Counted from the first letter of the stretch, positions 1 through 7,382 are shown. The stretch is 57,584 nucleotides of DNA from an uncultured Prevotellaceae bacterium (GCA_902762325.1 CACWNV010000012.1:1-57584), one strand, 5' to 3'. The notes: generated by a model from the letters alone, not told the origin. Numbers and translations: made by a program.

Positions 1-84
1 AGACTGGATTTCATGACACCAGTCGAGTTTATCAAACAAAAATATGGAGAGAATAAAACAATTATAAAGTTGTTGCGTTATTAA
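1..84 (+). pseudogene. C-terminal end of a transposase/integrase-like gene (partial at window edge)
   Basis: Frame 1 is open from the window edge to a TAA at 82-84 and encodes 27 residues beginning RLDFMTPVEFIKQKYGEN. A 'L-x-F-x-TP-x-E' stretch close to the C-terminus is typical of rve-type (DDE) transposases of the IS30/IS3/IS481 kind. That is family knowledge; only the tail is visible, so it cannot be said whether the upstream gene is intact. The link to mobile DNA fits the degraded genes and repeats that follow. It could be the end of an unrelated protein. Confidence 0.4.
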
Positions 85-95
85 TTTGAATCCTG

Positions 96-466
96 CAGAG
101 GTTAAAATCCGTTAAAACCAAGAATTACTTCCTCCTTCCTAATTCCTCCTTCCGCCATTGCTAAGCTTTCGCACTGCGAAAGCTTAGCTTTGACCGCGTC
201 AAAGGTCATGTTTCACCGCCTCAAACATCACCTTTCACACGACGAAACCTTACCTTTGGCGCACCAAAACCTTACCTTTCGCAAATTCGTTTTTTGTAAA
301 CCGTTCGATTACAGATAGATAATCGCATAACCATCTGTCAGCCAACACTTTACGAAAAACATCAAAAATTGCCGTTTTTTCGACCGAGTGACCCTTTCGT
401 TCGCGCAGATGCCCTTAATTTGGGGTCAAAATTCGAATATTATTTGACAAAATTCCATTCTTCCCA
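96..466 (+). repeat. Large intergenic repeat, copy 1 (mini-hairpin array plus conserved core)
   Basis: This non-coding stretch matches 26955-27357 and 41365-41770 over most of its length. It starts with GAGGTTAAAATCCGTTAAAA (96-115), continues with a pyrimidine-rich spacer, then an array of about six ~22-bp units (161-290). The first unit is a perfect 12-bp hairpin with a 3-nt loop (161-172/176-187, loop ACT). The next is CTTTGAC-CGC-GTCAAAG (188-204), followed by degenerate units with TTTC/GAAA or TTTGG/CCAAA arms. The core after the array (about 290-466) includes CCATCTGTCAGCCAACA, a TTTTTTCGACCGAGTGACCC block and ends with ATTCGAATATTATTTGACAA. No long frame is conserved between copies because they differ by indels. 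Confidence 0.85.
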
Positions 467-531
467 ATGCGCAATGAAATGATGCAGAGGCATCATGCCA
501 AATGCATCAGATAGGGGTCGTTAGCAAAGAA

Positions 532-738
532 GATGCCAGCGGCATCAGACAAAGAAATGGCTGGAAAGGAATATCCCCATAAGAATATAGCCTGCCCTTG
601 GGTAGGCGACATTGTTTAATCTTGTCCCTTACCTAAAGGCAAGGTATAAAATGTGGGTGTCGCTCTCACCAGCCATTTCGCCGTACATAACAGCACGGCT
701 GTATGGCTGGCTACCATTGTCTAATGCCTACGGCATTT
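532..738 (+). repeat. Foldback/MITE-like element, short form (copy A)
   Basis: The ends are imperfect inverted repeats: GATGCCAGCGGCATCAGACA at 532-551 against a right end reading CATTGTCTAATGCCTACGGC at about 715-734. Nested inside is a perfect 10-bp inverted repeat, AAATGGCTGG (555-564) with CCAGCCATTT (669-678). The centre (589-653) is essentially identical over 65 bases to a second copy near 42039-42103. It includes potential hairpins CCTGCCC-tt-GGGTAGG and a CCTTACCT/AGGCAAGG arm. A small hairpin GCCGT/ACGGC lies at 680-699. There is no credible coding frame. This copy lacks about 66 bp present in copy B, including most of the left terminal repeat. Confidence 0.75.
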
Positions 739-889
739 CTTCCGTTGCGACACAACACATAAATTAAACACCTACGGCATTTCATCCTTTTAATCCAAAT
801 CCTTTTATACATTATTATCATGGGACCTCACCTCCGTAATTTTTCGGGAACGATATTGGATTTGACCTATAGTGCGCTGAAAGTGCACC

Positions 890-1075
890 AGAACACAGGC
901 AGGGGTGAAGTGAAGCGGAACCCCTGCTTAGAGTACGCAAATAGACAAGTGCCGAAGGTACGACAGAATCTCTGTCACCCCCGCTTGGGGGTTCTACACA
1001 CTCTATCCTAACTAATTTACAGGGGTTTCGCTACGCTCCACCGCCTGCCTGTAATCTTACTCCCCGTCGGGGATT
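890..1075 (+). ncRNA. Candidate structured RNA element: cluster of hairpins with alternative pairings
   Basis: Four compact hairpins follow one another: GCAGGGGT/ACCCCTGC (899-906/920-927), GACAGA-atc-TCTGTC (962-967/971-976), ACCCCC-gctt-GGGGGT (977-982/987-992) and TCCCC-gtc-GGGGA (1061-1065/1069-1073). A long-range pair ACAGGCAGG/CCTGCCTGT (895-903/1044-1052) would enclose them. ACCCCTG (920-926) can alternatively pair with CAGGGGT (1020-1026), which would free the first stem. The 63-codon open frame at 820-1011 runs through these stems and has no recognisable protein features, so I do not call it a gene. Expression and function are unknown, and it may be another interspersed repeat. Confidence 0.35.
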
Positions 1076-1218
1076 ATGCGGTACTGAATGCAGAATGATT
1101 CAGGTCAACTGCTATATCATGACCCATTTTCTCTGTGTAGTTACGATCACACAGAGGAAAATTGCCCATCCGGATAGTCTATTTGACCAGTAATTCTACA
1201 AACGCAAAAACTCGAAGT

Positions 1219-1440
1219 ATGACAACATATACTAAGTTCAGGGAATACATTTAGCTGGTGAATACCATCAATTATGCTAAAGCCATCACCTTTGCTGAGA
1301 TTAACGAGCGTTGACTTAAGACGGATATGAATGAGGGCTTGGAGATGGCTCGCACTACGTTCTATCGCCATAAGTGTGCCATTGAGGATGTCTTTGGTAT
1401 CTCTGGTTGTTAGAATCGTCGAATGGCATCAAAAGGCCAT
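1219..1440 (+). pseudogene. Remnant of a WYL-type transcriptional regulator (N-terminal HTH part)
   Basis: Reading from ATG 1219 through in-frame stops gives MTTYTKFREYI*LVNTI, then AKAITFAEINER*LKTDMNEG, then ARTTFYRHKCAIEDVFGI and a third stop. This matches the N-terminal pattern of Bacteroidales WYL-domain regulators, whose usual form is '...RYIWLIDTI...ITFEEINERW...LRTFHRHRDAIEEIFGI'. The stops are TAG at 1252, TGA at 1312 and TAG at 1411; the first two replace Trp codons expected in the family. After about 1440 the similarity ends and no WYL domain follows. It is a decayed fragment. The family assignment rests on remembered family sequence, not on a search. Confidence 0.7.
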
Positions 1441-1502
1441 CAATCGCTACAAAAAATAAAAAAACGTTAGGACTTGTTCCACGATTTGAAATAATTTATG
1501 CC

Positions 1503-1510
1503 TATCTTTG
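1503..1510 (+). promoter_or_regulatory. Bacteroidota -7 promoter element TATCTTTG
   Basis: TATCTTTG followed by C matches the TAnnTTTG consensus. It lies inside the longest possible frame of the downstream barrel gene, so transcription should start around 1516. That excludes an ATG at 1498 and favours ATG 1531. Confidence 0.7.
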
Positions 1511-1530
1511 CACCATCAAACAAAACGAAT

Positions 1531-4407
1531 ATGACGATTGAACAGGTAAAAGAACGTGAGTTCGATGTAAGAATAGTGCCAGGACGCCTCCCTTTTACGT
1601 TTTTGCTCGTTGTGCTTAGCTTTATGCATACCTCGGCCAAGGATATTGACCACAGAGTTCAGGGAGTTGTCTTCGACAGCTTCACCGAGCAGGGCATTCC
1701 GGCCCTCATCACACTGATGACCGCAGACAGCCTTGTCGTTGACACCATGACTGCCATCCCCGACGACTATCCCTTTCGTGACTATCCCCATGCAGCTGAC
1801 TATGAGTTCACCATCCAAAAGACCGGTCGCTACATTGTGAAAGCAGAAATGGAGGGGTATGAAAACGCATACGCCAATTTTGAACTGCGCAGCAACCGTG
1901 AGCAGGATGTCAAAGTGAAGCCGCTCCGTATGGAGAAGGATTTCCACGACCTGCCCGAAGTTGTCGTGAAGGCCACAAAGGTGAAGATGGTGATGAAGGG
2001 AGACACAATCGTCTATAACGCCGATGCCTTCAACCTTGCCGAGGGTTCGATGCTTGACGCGCTCATCGCGCGGCTACCTGGGACGCGACTGAACAAGGAG
2101 GGCGAAATCTTCGTGAACGGCAAGAAGATTGAGAGCCTGCTCGTGAATGGGCGCGACTTCTTCAGCGGCAGCCCGAAAGTGGCTCTGCAAAACCTGCCTG
2201 CCTACACGGTGAACAAGATCAAGGTCTATGACGAGGCGGGGATTGCCTCGCGCATCATGCAAAGGGACATGGGTGACAAGCGATATGTGATGGACGTGAA
2301 CCTGAAAAAGGAGTATTCAAAAAGTTATTTTGGCAACGCAGAGGCTGGCTATGGTACCGATTATCGTTATTCAGTCAAGGCTTTCGGCATGAAGATGTCG
2401 GAAAAGGAATGGATGATGGGTACGGTCAATGTCAACAATTTGAGCGACAATCAGAAGACACAACTCATCTACAGAGACGGCGGTGGCTATGATCTTTCAT
2501 GGAGTCCAGTGGGTGAAGCCAATGGATTGTTAACTAACCGTGAGGCAAACATCGGATATGTGAGATACTTCGACAACAACCGAAATTGGCTTGAGAGCAG
2601 ACTTCTGCTGGTTCATAATAATACTAACGAGCAGTCGAGAGAGAACGCACAGACCTACCTGCCCAATGGCGATTCTTTCAGGCAACAGCAAAGCAGTTCC
2701 ACCTTAAAGACAACAAAACTGGAAGGCAGCATCAACCACCACCTCGAAAAGGGAGCTGTCTTCAATATGAGTGAGATGAGACTGAAATACGACCAAAACA
2801 AAGGCTTTGGCTATTCCGAACAGACCATAAGTAACTCGGCTTCGGTGCTTAATGAAATGCTGACACGCAATTCCCACAAAAGCAAGAACATCGTTGCCAA
2901 CGGCTCTGTCTCCGGCGGCACGAAAGTCATTGCCGACATGCTGCGGTGGAGCCTGAGCGCCGACTACGACCGTCTGACTGCCGACCAGTTTTCGCTCAAT
3001 GACATCCAATATACTACCAGCGAGATACCGCGCGACTTTCGCAACAACTACCGCGACGACAGTCACCAGACGTGGAATGTGAAGGAGAATACCATGTACG
3101 AAATCTGCTGGCCTGAACTGAAGATTACACCGCAATATGAATACAACTACCGCTACAACAAGACATCGAACATGCTCTATCGCCTTGACCGACTCGCCGA
3201 TGCCGACTCTACGCAATTCGACCTGCTACCCTCAGCCCGCGAAGTCCTCGCCGACGCACTTGATGCCCCCAACAGCTATGATTTCCACGAGTACCAAAAC
3301 CATCACCGCTTCCGCCTGCAAGTGACGTCAGACAAAGAATTATCCAATCGTGAAAGCAAAGGCATTGTCAGATATTGGAGCCTGCAACTGCCAGTCCGTC
3401 TCGTGCATAAGAACCTCTATTACAACCGGCTCGGGCGGCACGATGTAAAGCGACATGCCGTGTTTTTTGAGCCCGATTTCCAAGCCAGGGGTAAAATCAG
3501 TAGCATCGAATGGAACTTCAAAGGCAGCATCTGGTCAGAGATTCCCGATATGGCGGCGATGGTTGACTACCGGGATGACAGTGACCCGCTAAATATCCGG
3601 CTTGGCAATCCTGAGCTGAAGAACCGTCACTACTATCATACTTCGTTCAATCTCAGCCGCAGAATCAGTCGTCATCAGCAACTCTTTTCGGTGAATCTCA
3701 GCTACAACCAGCAAGACAATGCCGTGGCCTACGCTACGGAATTCGACAAAAAGACAGGAGCCTTTACCATATTTCCCGTAAGCGTAAACGGTAATTGGAG
3801 CGCCAGTGCCGATATGGGTTATGCCCGTTCGCTTGACAAGCCGGAAAAACTGACGCTCGACAACCAGTTCAGTTACAACTACCATCATAGCGTGGACATG
3901 GCAACAGTGGCGGGCATGACCAACAGCCAGCGCAGCATTGTCAACAACCACCAGTTCAGCGACAACCTCAAACTGACTTTCCGCCCGAACGACATGCACG
4001 AGTTCACGCTGCACGGTGGCTGCACGTACTATCTTGTCGGCAGTGAGCGTGCGGGCTTCGAGGACATACATGCCGTTGATTATCTGGTGGGATTCAATGC
4101 CACTATCGGCCTGCCCGCGAAGTTCCAGCTCGTCACCGACCTGACAATGTATACCCGTCGCGGCTATCAGGAGAGTGAAATGAACACGACTAATTGGGTC
4201 TGGAACGCGCAGATTACACGAAGCTTCCTCAAGGGTAGCCTAATTGCCAAACTGAGAGGCTTTGACATCCTCCAGCAAATATCCACCACGCGCTATGCAA
4301 TGAACGAACAGGGGCGCACCGAGTCGTGGCACAACAGCGTCCCGCGCTACGTCATGCTATCGCTCTCATGGAAATTTAATGCAAATTCCAAAAAGAAACA
4401 CGAGTAA
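1531..4407 (+). CDS. Outer-membrane beta-barrel protein, carboxypeptidase-regulatory N-domain (OMP_b-brl_3 type)
   Basis: This encodes 958 residues. A hydrophobic segment near residues 18-34 (PFTFLLVVLSFMHTSA) serves as the export signal. It is followed by a CarboxypepD_reg-like Ig fold (about 40-145), a plug-like region with GDTIVYNADAF and LPG...VNGKKIESLLVNGRDFF, and a long C-terminal barrel rich in alternating aromatic strands. The layout matches TonB-dependent-receptor-like OMP_b-brl_3 proteins of Bacteroidales; the transported substrate is unknown. No SusD partner lies next to it. A paralogue sits at 9422-12415. The frame is open from ATG 1498, but a TATCTTTG promoter at 1503-1510 makes ATG 1531 the better start. 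The gene stands alone inside a degraded zone yet looks intact. Confidence 0.85.
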   Translation: MTIEQVKEREFDVRIVPGRLPFTFLLVVLSFMHTSAKDIDHRVQGVVFDSFTEQGIPALITLMTADSLVVDTMTAIPDDYPFRDYPHAADYEFTIQKTGRYIVKAEMEGYENAYANFELRSNREQDVKVKPLRMEKDFHDLPEVVVKATKVKMVMKGDTIVYNADAFNLAEGSMLDALIARLPGTRLNKEGEIFVNGKKIESLLVNGRDFFSGSPKVALQNLPAYTVNKIKVYDEAGIASRIMQRDMGDKRYVMDVNLKKEYSKSYFGNAEAGYGTDYRYSVKAFGMKMSEKEWMMGTVNVNNLSDNQKTQLIYRDGGGYDLSWSPVGEANGLLTNREANIGYVRYFDNNRNWLESRLLLVHNNTNEQSRENAQTYLPNGDSFRQQQSSSTLKTTKLEGSINHHLEKGAVFNMSEMRLKYDQNKGFGYSEQTISNSASVLNEMLTRNSHKSKNIVANGSVSGGTKVIADMLRWSLSADYDRLTADQFSLNDIQYTTSEIPRDFRNNYRDDSHQTWNVKENTMYEICWPELKITPQYEYNYRYNKTSNMLYRLDRLADADSTQFDLLPSAREVLADALDAPNSYDFHEYQNHHRFRLQVTSDKELSNRESKGIVRYWSLQLPVRLVHKNLYYNRLGRHDVKRHAVFFEPDFQARGKISSIEWNFKGSIWSEIPDMAAMVDYRDDSDPLNIRLGNPELKNRHYYHTSFNLSRRISRHQQLFSVNLSYNQQDNAVAYATEFDKKTGAFTIFPVSVNGNWSASADMGYARSLDKPEKLTLDNQFSYNYHHSVDMATVAGMTNSQRSIVNNHQFSDNLKLTFRPNDMHEFTLHGGCTYYLVGSERAGFEDIHAVDYLVGFNATIGLPAKFQLVTDLTMYTRRGYQESEMNTTNWVWNAQITRSFLKGSLIAKLRGFDILQQISTTRYAMNEQGRTESWHNSVPRYVMLSLSWKFNANSKKKHE

Positions 4408-4767
4408 AGACTATGGATAAAATTACAGCTTACGTAACGTAAGTTCGATGTAAGACGATTGCAAGAGTCAGAGCTGTCCTTCACCGTTGAAACATAGTAT
4501 TTATTTCCGCTTCGTAAATGATACACTTAGACAGCGTAAACGATACATTTAAACTTCATAAACAATATGTTTGTGAATTGTTAACATACAAGTAACGGAG
4601 AGTAATCTTCCCTCTGGGGTTGCTGGTCTGTGACAGATATGACAGATAAATCTGCAACTTTCTCTATAAGAAATTGTTTACCCCCGACCTAAATGATTTC
4701 CATATATAAAAGTTTATATATGTTCTGTCACATCTGTCACAGAATTCCTTATCCCGAACTGGGGTAG
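4408..4767. other. Gene-free stretch with palindromes and a spaced inverted repeat
   Basis: No credible gene. It holds a 15-bp palindrome CTTACGTAACGTAAG (4429-4443), a 19-bp inverted repeat (4628-4646 with 4724-4742), and between the arms a perfect 10-bp hairpin with a 2-nt loop, CATATATAAA-AG-TTTATATATG (4701-4722). The region around 4510-4580 is AT-rich with recurring GATACA-like words. Confidence 0.6.
4628..4742. repeat. 19-bp inverted repeat (CTGTGACAGATATGACAGA / TCTGTCACATCTGTCACAG)
   Basis: The left arm 4628-4646 and right arm 4724-4742 are complementary at 18 of 19 positions. Each arm is itself two direct near-copies of TGACAGA. A perfect palindrome (4701-4722) sits just inside the right arm. 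Such spacing suggests a protein-binding site pair, an element end, or a large cruciform. No function can be assigned. Confidence 0.65.
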
Positions 4768-4769
4768 CA

Positions 4770-4791
4770 TATCCCTGTAGGCTGGCGCCAG
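4770..4791 (+). repeat. 22-bp exact direct repeat, left copy
   Basis: T + ATCCCTGTAGGCTGGCGCCA + G at 4770-4791 is repeated exactly and in the same orientation at 5930-5951. It lies at the point where the AlbA-type gene loses its 5' part. It contains the palindrome CTGGCGCCAG. Confidence 0.85.
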
Positions 4792-5518
4792 TATCGCACA
4801 GAGTTCAGGCAGGAGAACAGTACCCACGTCTGGAATAGAGTTGACGACAAAACTTTCCTCAGAAATCTTGGTGGCTACACTGAGGATAGGCAAATGGGTA
4901 GGGAAGGCTTGACATTGGCAGGCCTGATGATGTTTGGGAAGGGGCTTGCTATCAGAGATAGGTTCTCGAACTTCCGTATGGACTATTTGGATATGAGCCA
5001 TCTGGTGGGTGACGAGCGGTATCACGACCGTCTGACATACGACGGACTTTGGGAAAATAACCTATACCAGTTCTTCCGCATCGTATCGCCAAAGGTGCAG
5101 TTCGACTTGCCGAGACCATTCAAATTGGAGAAGGGAGGGAAAAGGAACGATGACACTCCACAGCATGAGGCTGTACGTGAAGCCTTTACCAATGCTATCA
5201 TCCACTGCGATCTGATGGCAGATGCTGGTATTCTGAGGATAGAGAAGCATGATGACCGTCTTTGCTTCCGCAATCCAGGCTTGTTGAAGTTGCCCATAGA
5301 GGCCATCTATCGAGGTGGTAACTCCAAATCTCGTAATCCAAAGATTCAGAATATGCTTCGAATGATTGGTTTTGGTGAGAATGTTGGTTCTGGATTTCCA
5401 AAGATAATCGCTGCATGGAAGGAAACCAATTGGGGCGAGCCACAGTTGTTGAACAAACTGGATGTTGACGAAGTTGAACTGGTGTTACCTGTGCCTTCTA
5501 CTAAAGCTATATCTGACA

Positions 5519-5602
5519 CTGCACCTGCAAATGCACCTGCAAATGCACCTGCAAATGCATCTGTAAATGCAACTGTAAATGCAACTGTAAATGCAACTGT
5601 AA
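5519..5602 (+). repeat. In-frame 12-bp minisatellite encoding (NAPA/NATV)n
   Basis: Tandem 12-nt units GCACCTGCAAAT change gradually to GCATCTGTAAAT and GCAACTGTAAAT. They encode an Ala-Asn-Ala-Pro to Ala-Thr-Val-Asn linker between the ATP-binding part and the C-terminal HTH of the truncated gene. A unit length divisible by three means gain or loss of units would change linker length without shifting the frame. Confidence 0.85.
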
Positions 5603-5856
5603 AGCTCAATAAGACCCAAAAGAAGATCCTGTTTCTTCTCCACGAAAACAAAAATGCCACTTATGATGAGATTGCCAAGCAATTGGATATTGAGAGGACT
5701 ACAGTCTGGAGAAATATAGACGCAATGAAGAAAAAAGCAGTTCTTAGACGTGTAGGTGGTGACAAAAATGGGCATTGGGAAGTGCTATTAGACATTAAAA
5801 TTGTTGATTAGTGGGCATTATTTAGTGGCGCAAATGTGGTGCATTGTGTAAATAGA

Positions 5857-5899
5857 AAAATCCGCAAGATTCTATAAACATCAGTTTCTTGCGGATTTT
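5857..5899. terminator. Hairpin, 13-bp stem (AAAATCCGCAAGA / TCTTGCGGATTTT)
   Basis: A perfect 13-bp inverted repeat with a 17-nt loop ends in TTTT on the plus strand and in a T-run on the minus strand. It could terminate transcription in either direction. It lies 46 bp past the truncated AlbA-type gene and directly before the duplicated tRNA end at 5904-5920. Confidence 0.65.
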
Positions 5900-5903
5900 G
5901 TAA

Positions 5904-5920
5904 GTGATCCCGTTGGGATT
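5904..5920 (+). other. Duplicated tRNA-Arg 3' end (att-like 17-bp direct repeat)
   Basis: GTGATCCCGTTGGGATT at 5904-5920 is an exact copy of 6025-6041, which is the 3' end and part of the T-arm of the tRNA-Arg gene on the minus strand. Such duplications of a tRNA 3' end are the normal footprint of tyrosine-integrase elements. No integrase gene is visible in the 104 bp between the copies. Confidence 0.6.
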
Positions 5921-5929
5921 GATTTCATC

Positions 5930-5951
5930 TATCCCTGTAGGCTGGCGCCAG
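5930..5951 (+). repeat. 22-bp exact direct repeat, right copy
   Basis: Identical to 4770-4791 in the same orientation. The two copies bracket the truncated AlbA-type gene, the 5857-5899 hairpin and the duplicated tRNA end, a unit of about 1.16 kb. Confidence 0.85.
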
Positions 5952-5961
5952 CCATCCTACA

Positions 5962-6023
5962 AAATCCAAAGAGTCCTGAAGAATTTGAAAACAAGTTTTC
6001 ATTCTTCAAGACTCTTTGGATTT
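5962..6023. terminator. Long hairpin immediately 3' of tRNA-Arg
   Basis: AAATCCAAAGAGT begins a nearly perfect ~30-bp stem (5962-5992 with 5995-6023; GAAGAAT and GAAAAC blocks are repeated inverted). It lies directly downstream of the minus-strand tRNA and is a likely terminator or processing structure for it. The 5857-5899 hairpin has the same position relative to the duplicated tRNA end. Confidence 0.65.
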
Positions 6024-6025
6024 CG

Positions 6026-6099
6026 TGATCCCGTTGGGATTCAAACCCAAGACCTTCAGAACCGGAATCTGACGCTCTATTCAGCTAAGCTACGGGACC
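6026..6099 (-). tRNA. tRNA-Arg (anticodon CCG)
   Basis: On the minus strand the sequence folds as a cloverleaf. Acceptor arms are GGTCCCG and CGGGATC with discriminator A; U8-A9 follow. The anticodon stem is TCAGA/TCTGA with loop TTCCGGT, giving anticodon CCG (Arg, CGG codon). The T-arm is TTGGG-TTTGAAT-CCCAA. CCA is not encoded, as is common in Bacteroidota. A TACCTTTG promoter lies just upstream (6111-6118) and a long hairpin just downstream. The 3' end is duplicated at 5904-5920. Confidence 0.93.
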
Positions 6100-6110
6100 A
6101 AATGTGGATG

Positions 6111-6118
6111 CAAAGGTA
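6111..6118 (-). promoter_or_regulatory. -7 promoter element for tRNA-Arg
   Basis: Minus-strand TACCTTTG (plus CAAAGGTA) ends 12 bp before the mature tRNA 5' end, fitting a short 5' leader. Confidence 0.65.
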
Positions 6119-6290
6119 CAAAAAAAAGTGAAAAGCAAGAAGGTAAATGGAAAAAATTATGGGTTCGCATGTTTATTCGCAAGGTGCGAGGAGTTTCTTT
6201 TAGGTTTACAAAAAGTAAGAATGTCTTTTATTATTCCTGACATTTTGTAAAATAATTAAGAAAAATCGTTGCAGTTTAATAATATATTTG

Positions 6291-6298
6291 TATCTTTG
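6291..6298 (+). promoter_or_regulatory. -7 promoter element for asnA
   Basis: TATCTTTG, with a TTG 19 bp upstream at 6269-6271 in the -33 position. Its position excludes the upstream in-frame TTG 6269 as a start and supports ATG 6326. Confidence 0.75.
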
Positions 6299-6325
6299 CA
6301 CCGCAAAATAAAAAAACGACATAGT

Positions 6326-7363
6326 ATGAGCGTACTGATTAAGCCTACAGATTACCAGCAGCTGCTTGACACCAAGCAGACTGAGCAAGGTATTAAGCTG
6401 ATCAAAGAGTTTTTTCAGGCTAATTTATCCACAGAACTGCGATTGCGCCGTGTGACCGCGCCTTTGTTTGTGTTGAAAGGTTTAGGTATCAATGATGATT
6501 TGAACGGAGTGGAGCGCCCTGTCACGTTTCCTATCAAGGACTTAGGGGATGCTGAAGCCGAGGTCGTGCATTCACTTGCCAAGTGGAAGCGGCTCTCTTT
6601 GGCTGAGTATAAGATAGGGCCAGGATACGGTATATATACAGATATGAATGCCATACGTGCCGATGAGGAACTTGATAATCTGCATTCATTATACGTGGAC
6701 CAGTGGGACTGGGAGGCGGTCATCACCCGTGAGCAGAGAAACCTTGCTTTCCTGAAGAACGTGGTGCAGCGCATCTATGCTGCCATCCTCCGCACAGAAT
6801 ATCTTACCTGTGAGACATATCCGCAGATTAAGCCTTTCCTTCCCGACCAAATTCACTTTATCCATGCTGAGGATCTGCTGCAGATGTATCCCGACAAGAC
6901 TCCGAAGGAGCGTGAGGATGCTATCTGTAAGGCATACGGAGCGGTCTTCATCATCGGTATAGGCGGTAAGCTGAGTAACGGTGAGAAGCACGACGGTCGT
7001 GCTCCCGACTACGATGACTGGTCGACAGTGGCAGAAAACGGGCAGATGGGACTCAACGGCGACATCCTTATCTGGTATCCCGTGTTAGGCCGGTCGTTCG
7101 AACTGTCCTCTATGGGTATCCGTGTTGACAAAGAAAGTCTGCTCAGACAGCTGAAGGAAGAAGGGAAAGAAGAACGTCAGACGTTGTATTTCCATCGTCA
7201 GCTGCTTGCCGACAAGCTCCCGCAAAGTATAGGTGGTGGTATTGGACAGAGCCGTCTCTGTATGGTCTTGTTGCATAAAGGCCATATTGGTGAGATTCAG
7301 GCAAGTATATGGCCTGAAGAGATGAGACGCCAATGTGCAGAAATGGGAATGTCTTTGATTTGA
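6326..7363 (+). CDS. asnA: Aspartate--ammonia ligase (AsnA)
   Basis: This encodes 345 residues; E. coli AsnA has 330. The enzyme makes asparagine from aspartate, ammonia and ATP in the cytoplasm and has a class II tRNA-synthetase-like fold. Recognisable stretches are SVLIKPTDYQQLLDTKQTEQ near the N-terminus, TDMNAIRADEE, QWDWE, GIGGKLSNGEKHDGRAPDYD, NGDILIWYPVLGR and the C-terminal QSIGGGIGQSRLCMVLL. The ATG at 6326 was chosen because a TATCTTTG promoter lies at 6291-6298. The gene is monocistronic and converges on dnaX with a 19-bp gap. Confidence 0.96.
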   Translation: MSVLIKPTDYQQLLDTKQTEQGIKLIKEFFQANLSTELRLRRVTAPLFVLKGLGINDDLNGVERPVTFPIKDLGDAEAEVVHSLAKWKRLSLAEYKIGPGYGIYTDMNAIRADEELDNLHSLYVDQWDWEAVITREQRNLAFLKNVVQRIYAAILRTEYLTCETYPQIKPFLPDQIHFIHAEDLLQMYPDKTPKEREDAICKAYGAVFIIGIGGKLSNGEKHDGRAPDYDDWSTVAENGQMGLNGDILIWYPVLGRSFELSSMGIRVDKESLLRQLKEEGKEERQTLYFHRQLLADKLPQSIGGGIGQSRLCMVLLHKGHIGEIQASIWPEEMRRQCAEMGMSLI

Positions 7364-7382
7364 TGAGTGCTTTCTGACTTTA

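Larger units (their letters stand above)
4768..5811 (+). pseudogene. 5'-truncated AlbA/RecG-like ATP-binding protein with C-terminal winged helix
   Basis: The frame is open from just after a TAG at 4765-4767 and the homologous sequence runs upstream of the first ATG (4894), e.g. YRTEFRQENSTHVWNRVDDK and FLRNLGGYTED. In family members the Schlafen-AlbA_2 domain precedes this part and here it is absent. What remains is the GHKL-type ATP-binding/RecG-C-like region (EGLTLAGLMMFGKG, HEAVREAFTNAIIH, NPKIQNMLRMIGFGENVGSG), a repetitive NAPA/NATV linker and a helix-turn-helix near the C-terminus (ATYDEIAKQLDIERTTVWRN). From ATG 4894 a 305-residue protein could still be made. The family is usually regulatory or linked to mobile elements. 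Breakage at the 22-bp repeat suggests recombination, so I treat it as truncated. Confidence 0.7.

Noticed and set aside
161-290. Mini-hairpin array considered as a CRISPR array
   Set aside because: Units are about 22 bp, contiguous and degenerate, without unique spacers of constant length, and no cas genes are present.
820-1011. 63-codon frame over the hairpin cluster
   Set aside because: It runs through perfect DNA hairpins, lacks a ribosome-binding site and shows no protein-like features; treated as a structured non-coding candidate.
1219-1440. In-frame TAG/TGA considered as recoded stop codons
   Set aside because: All intact genes in the window use TGG for Trp and end normally at TAA/TAG/TGA, and the similarity is lost after the third stop; simple gene decay explains it.
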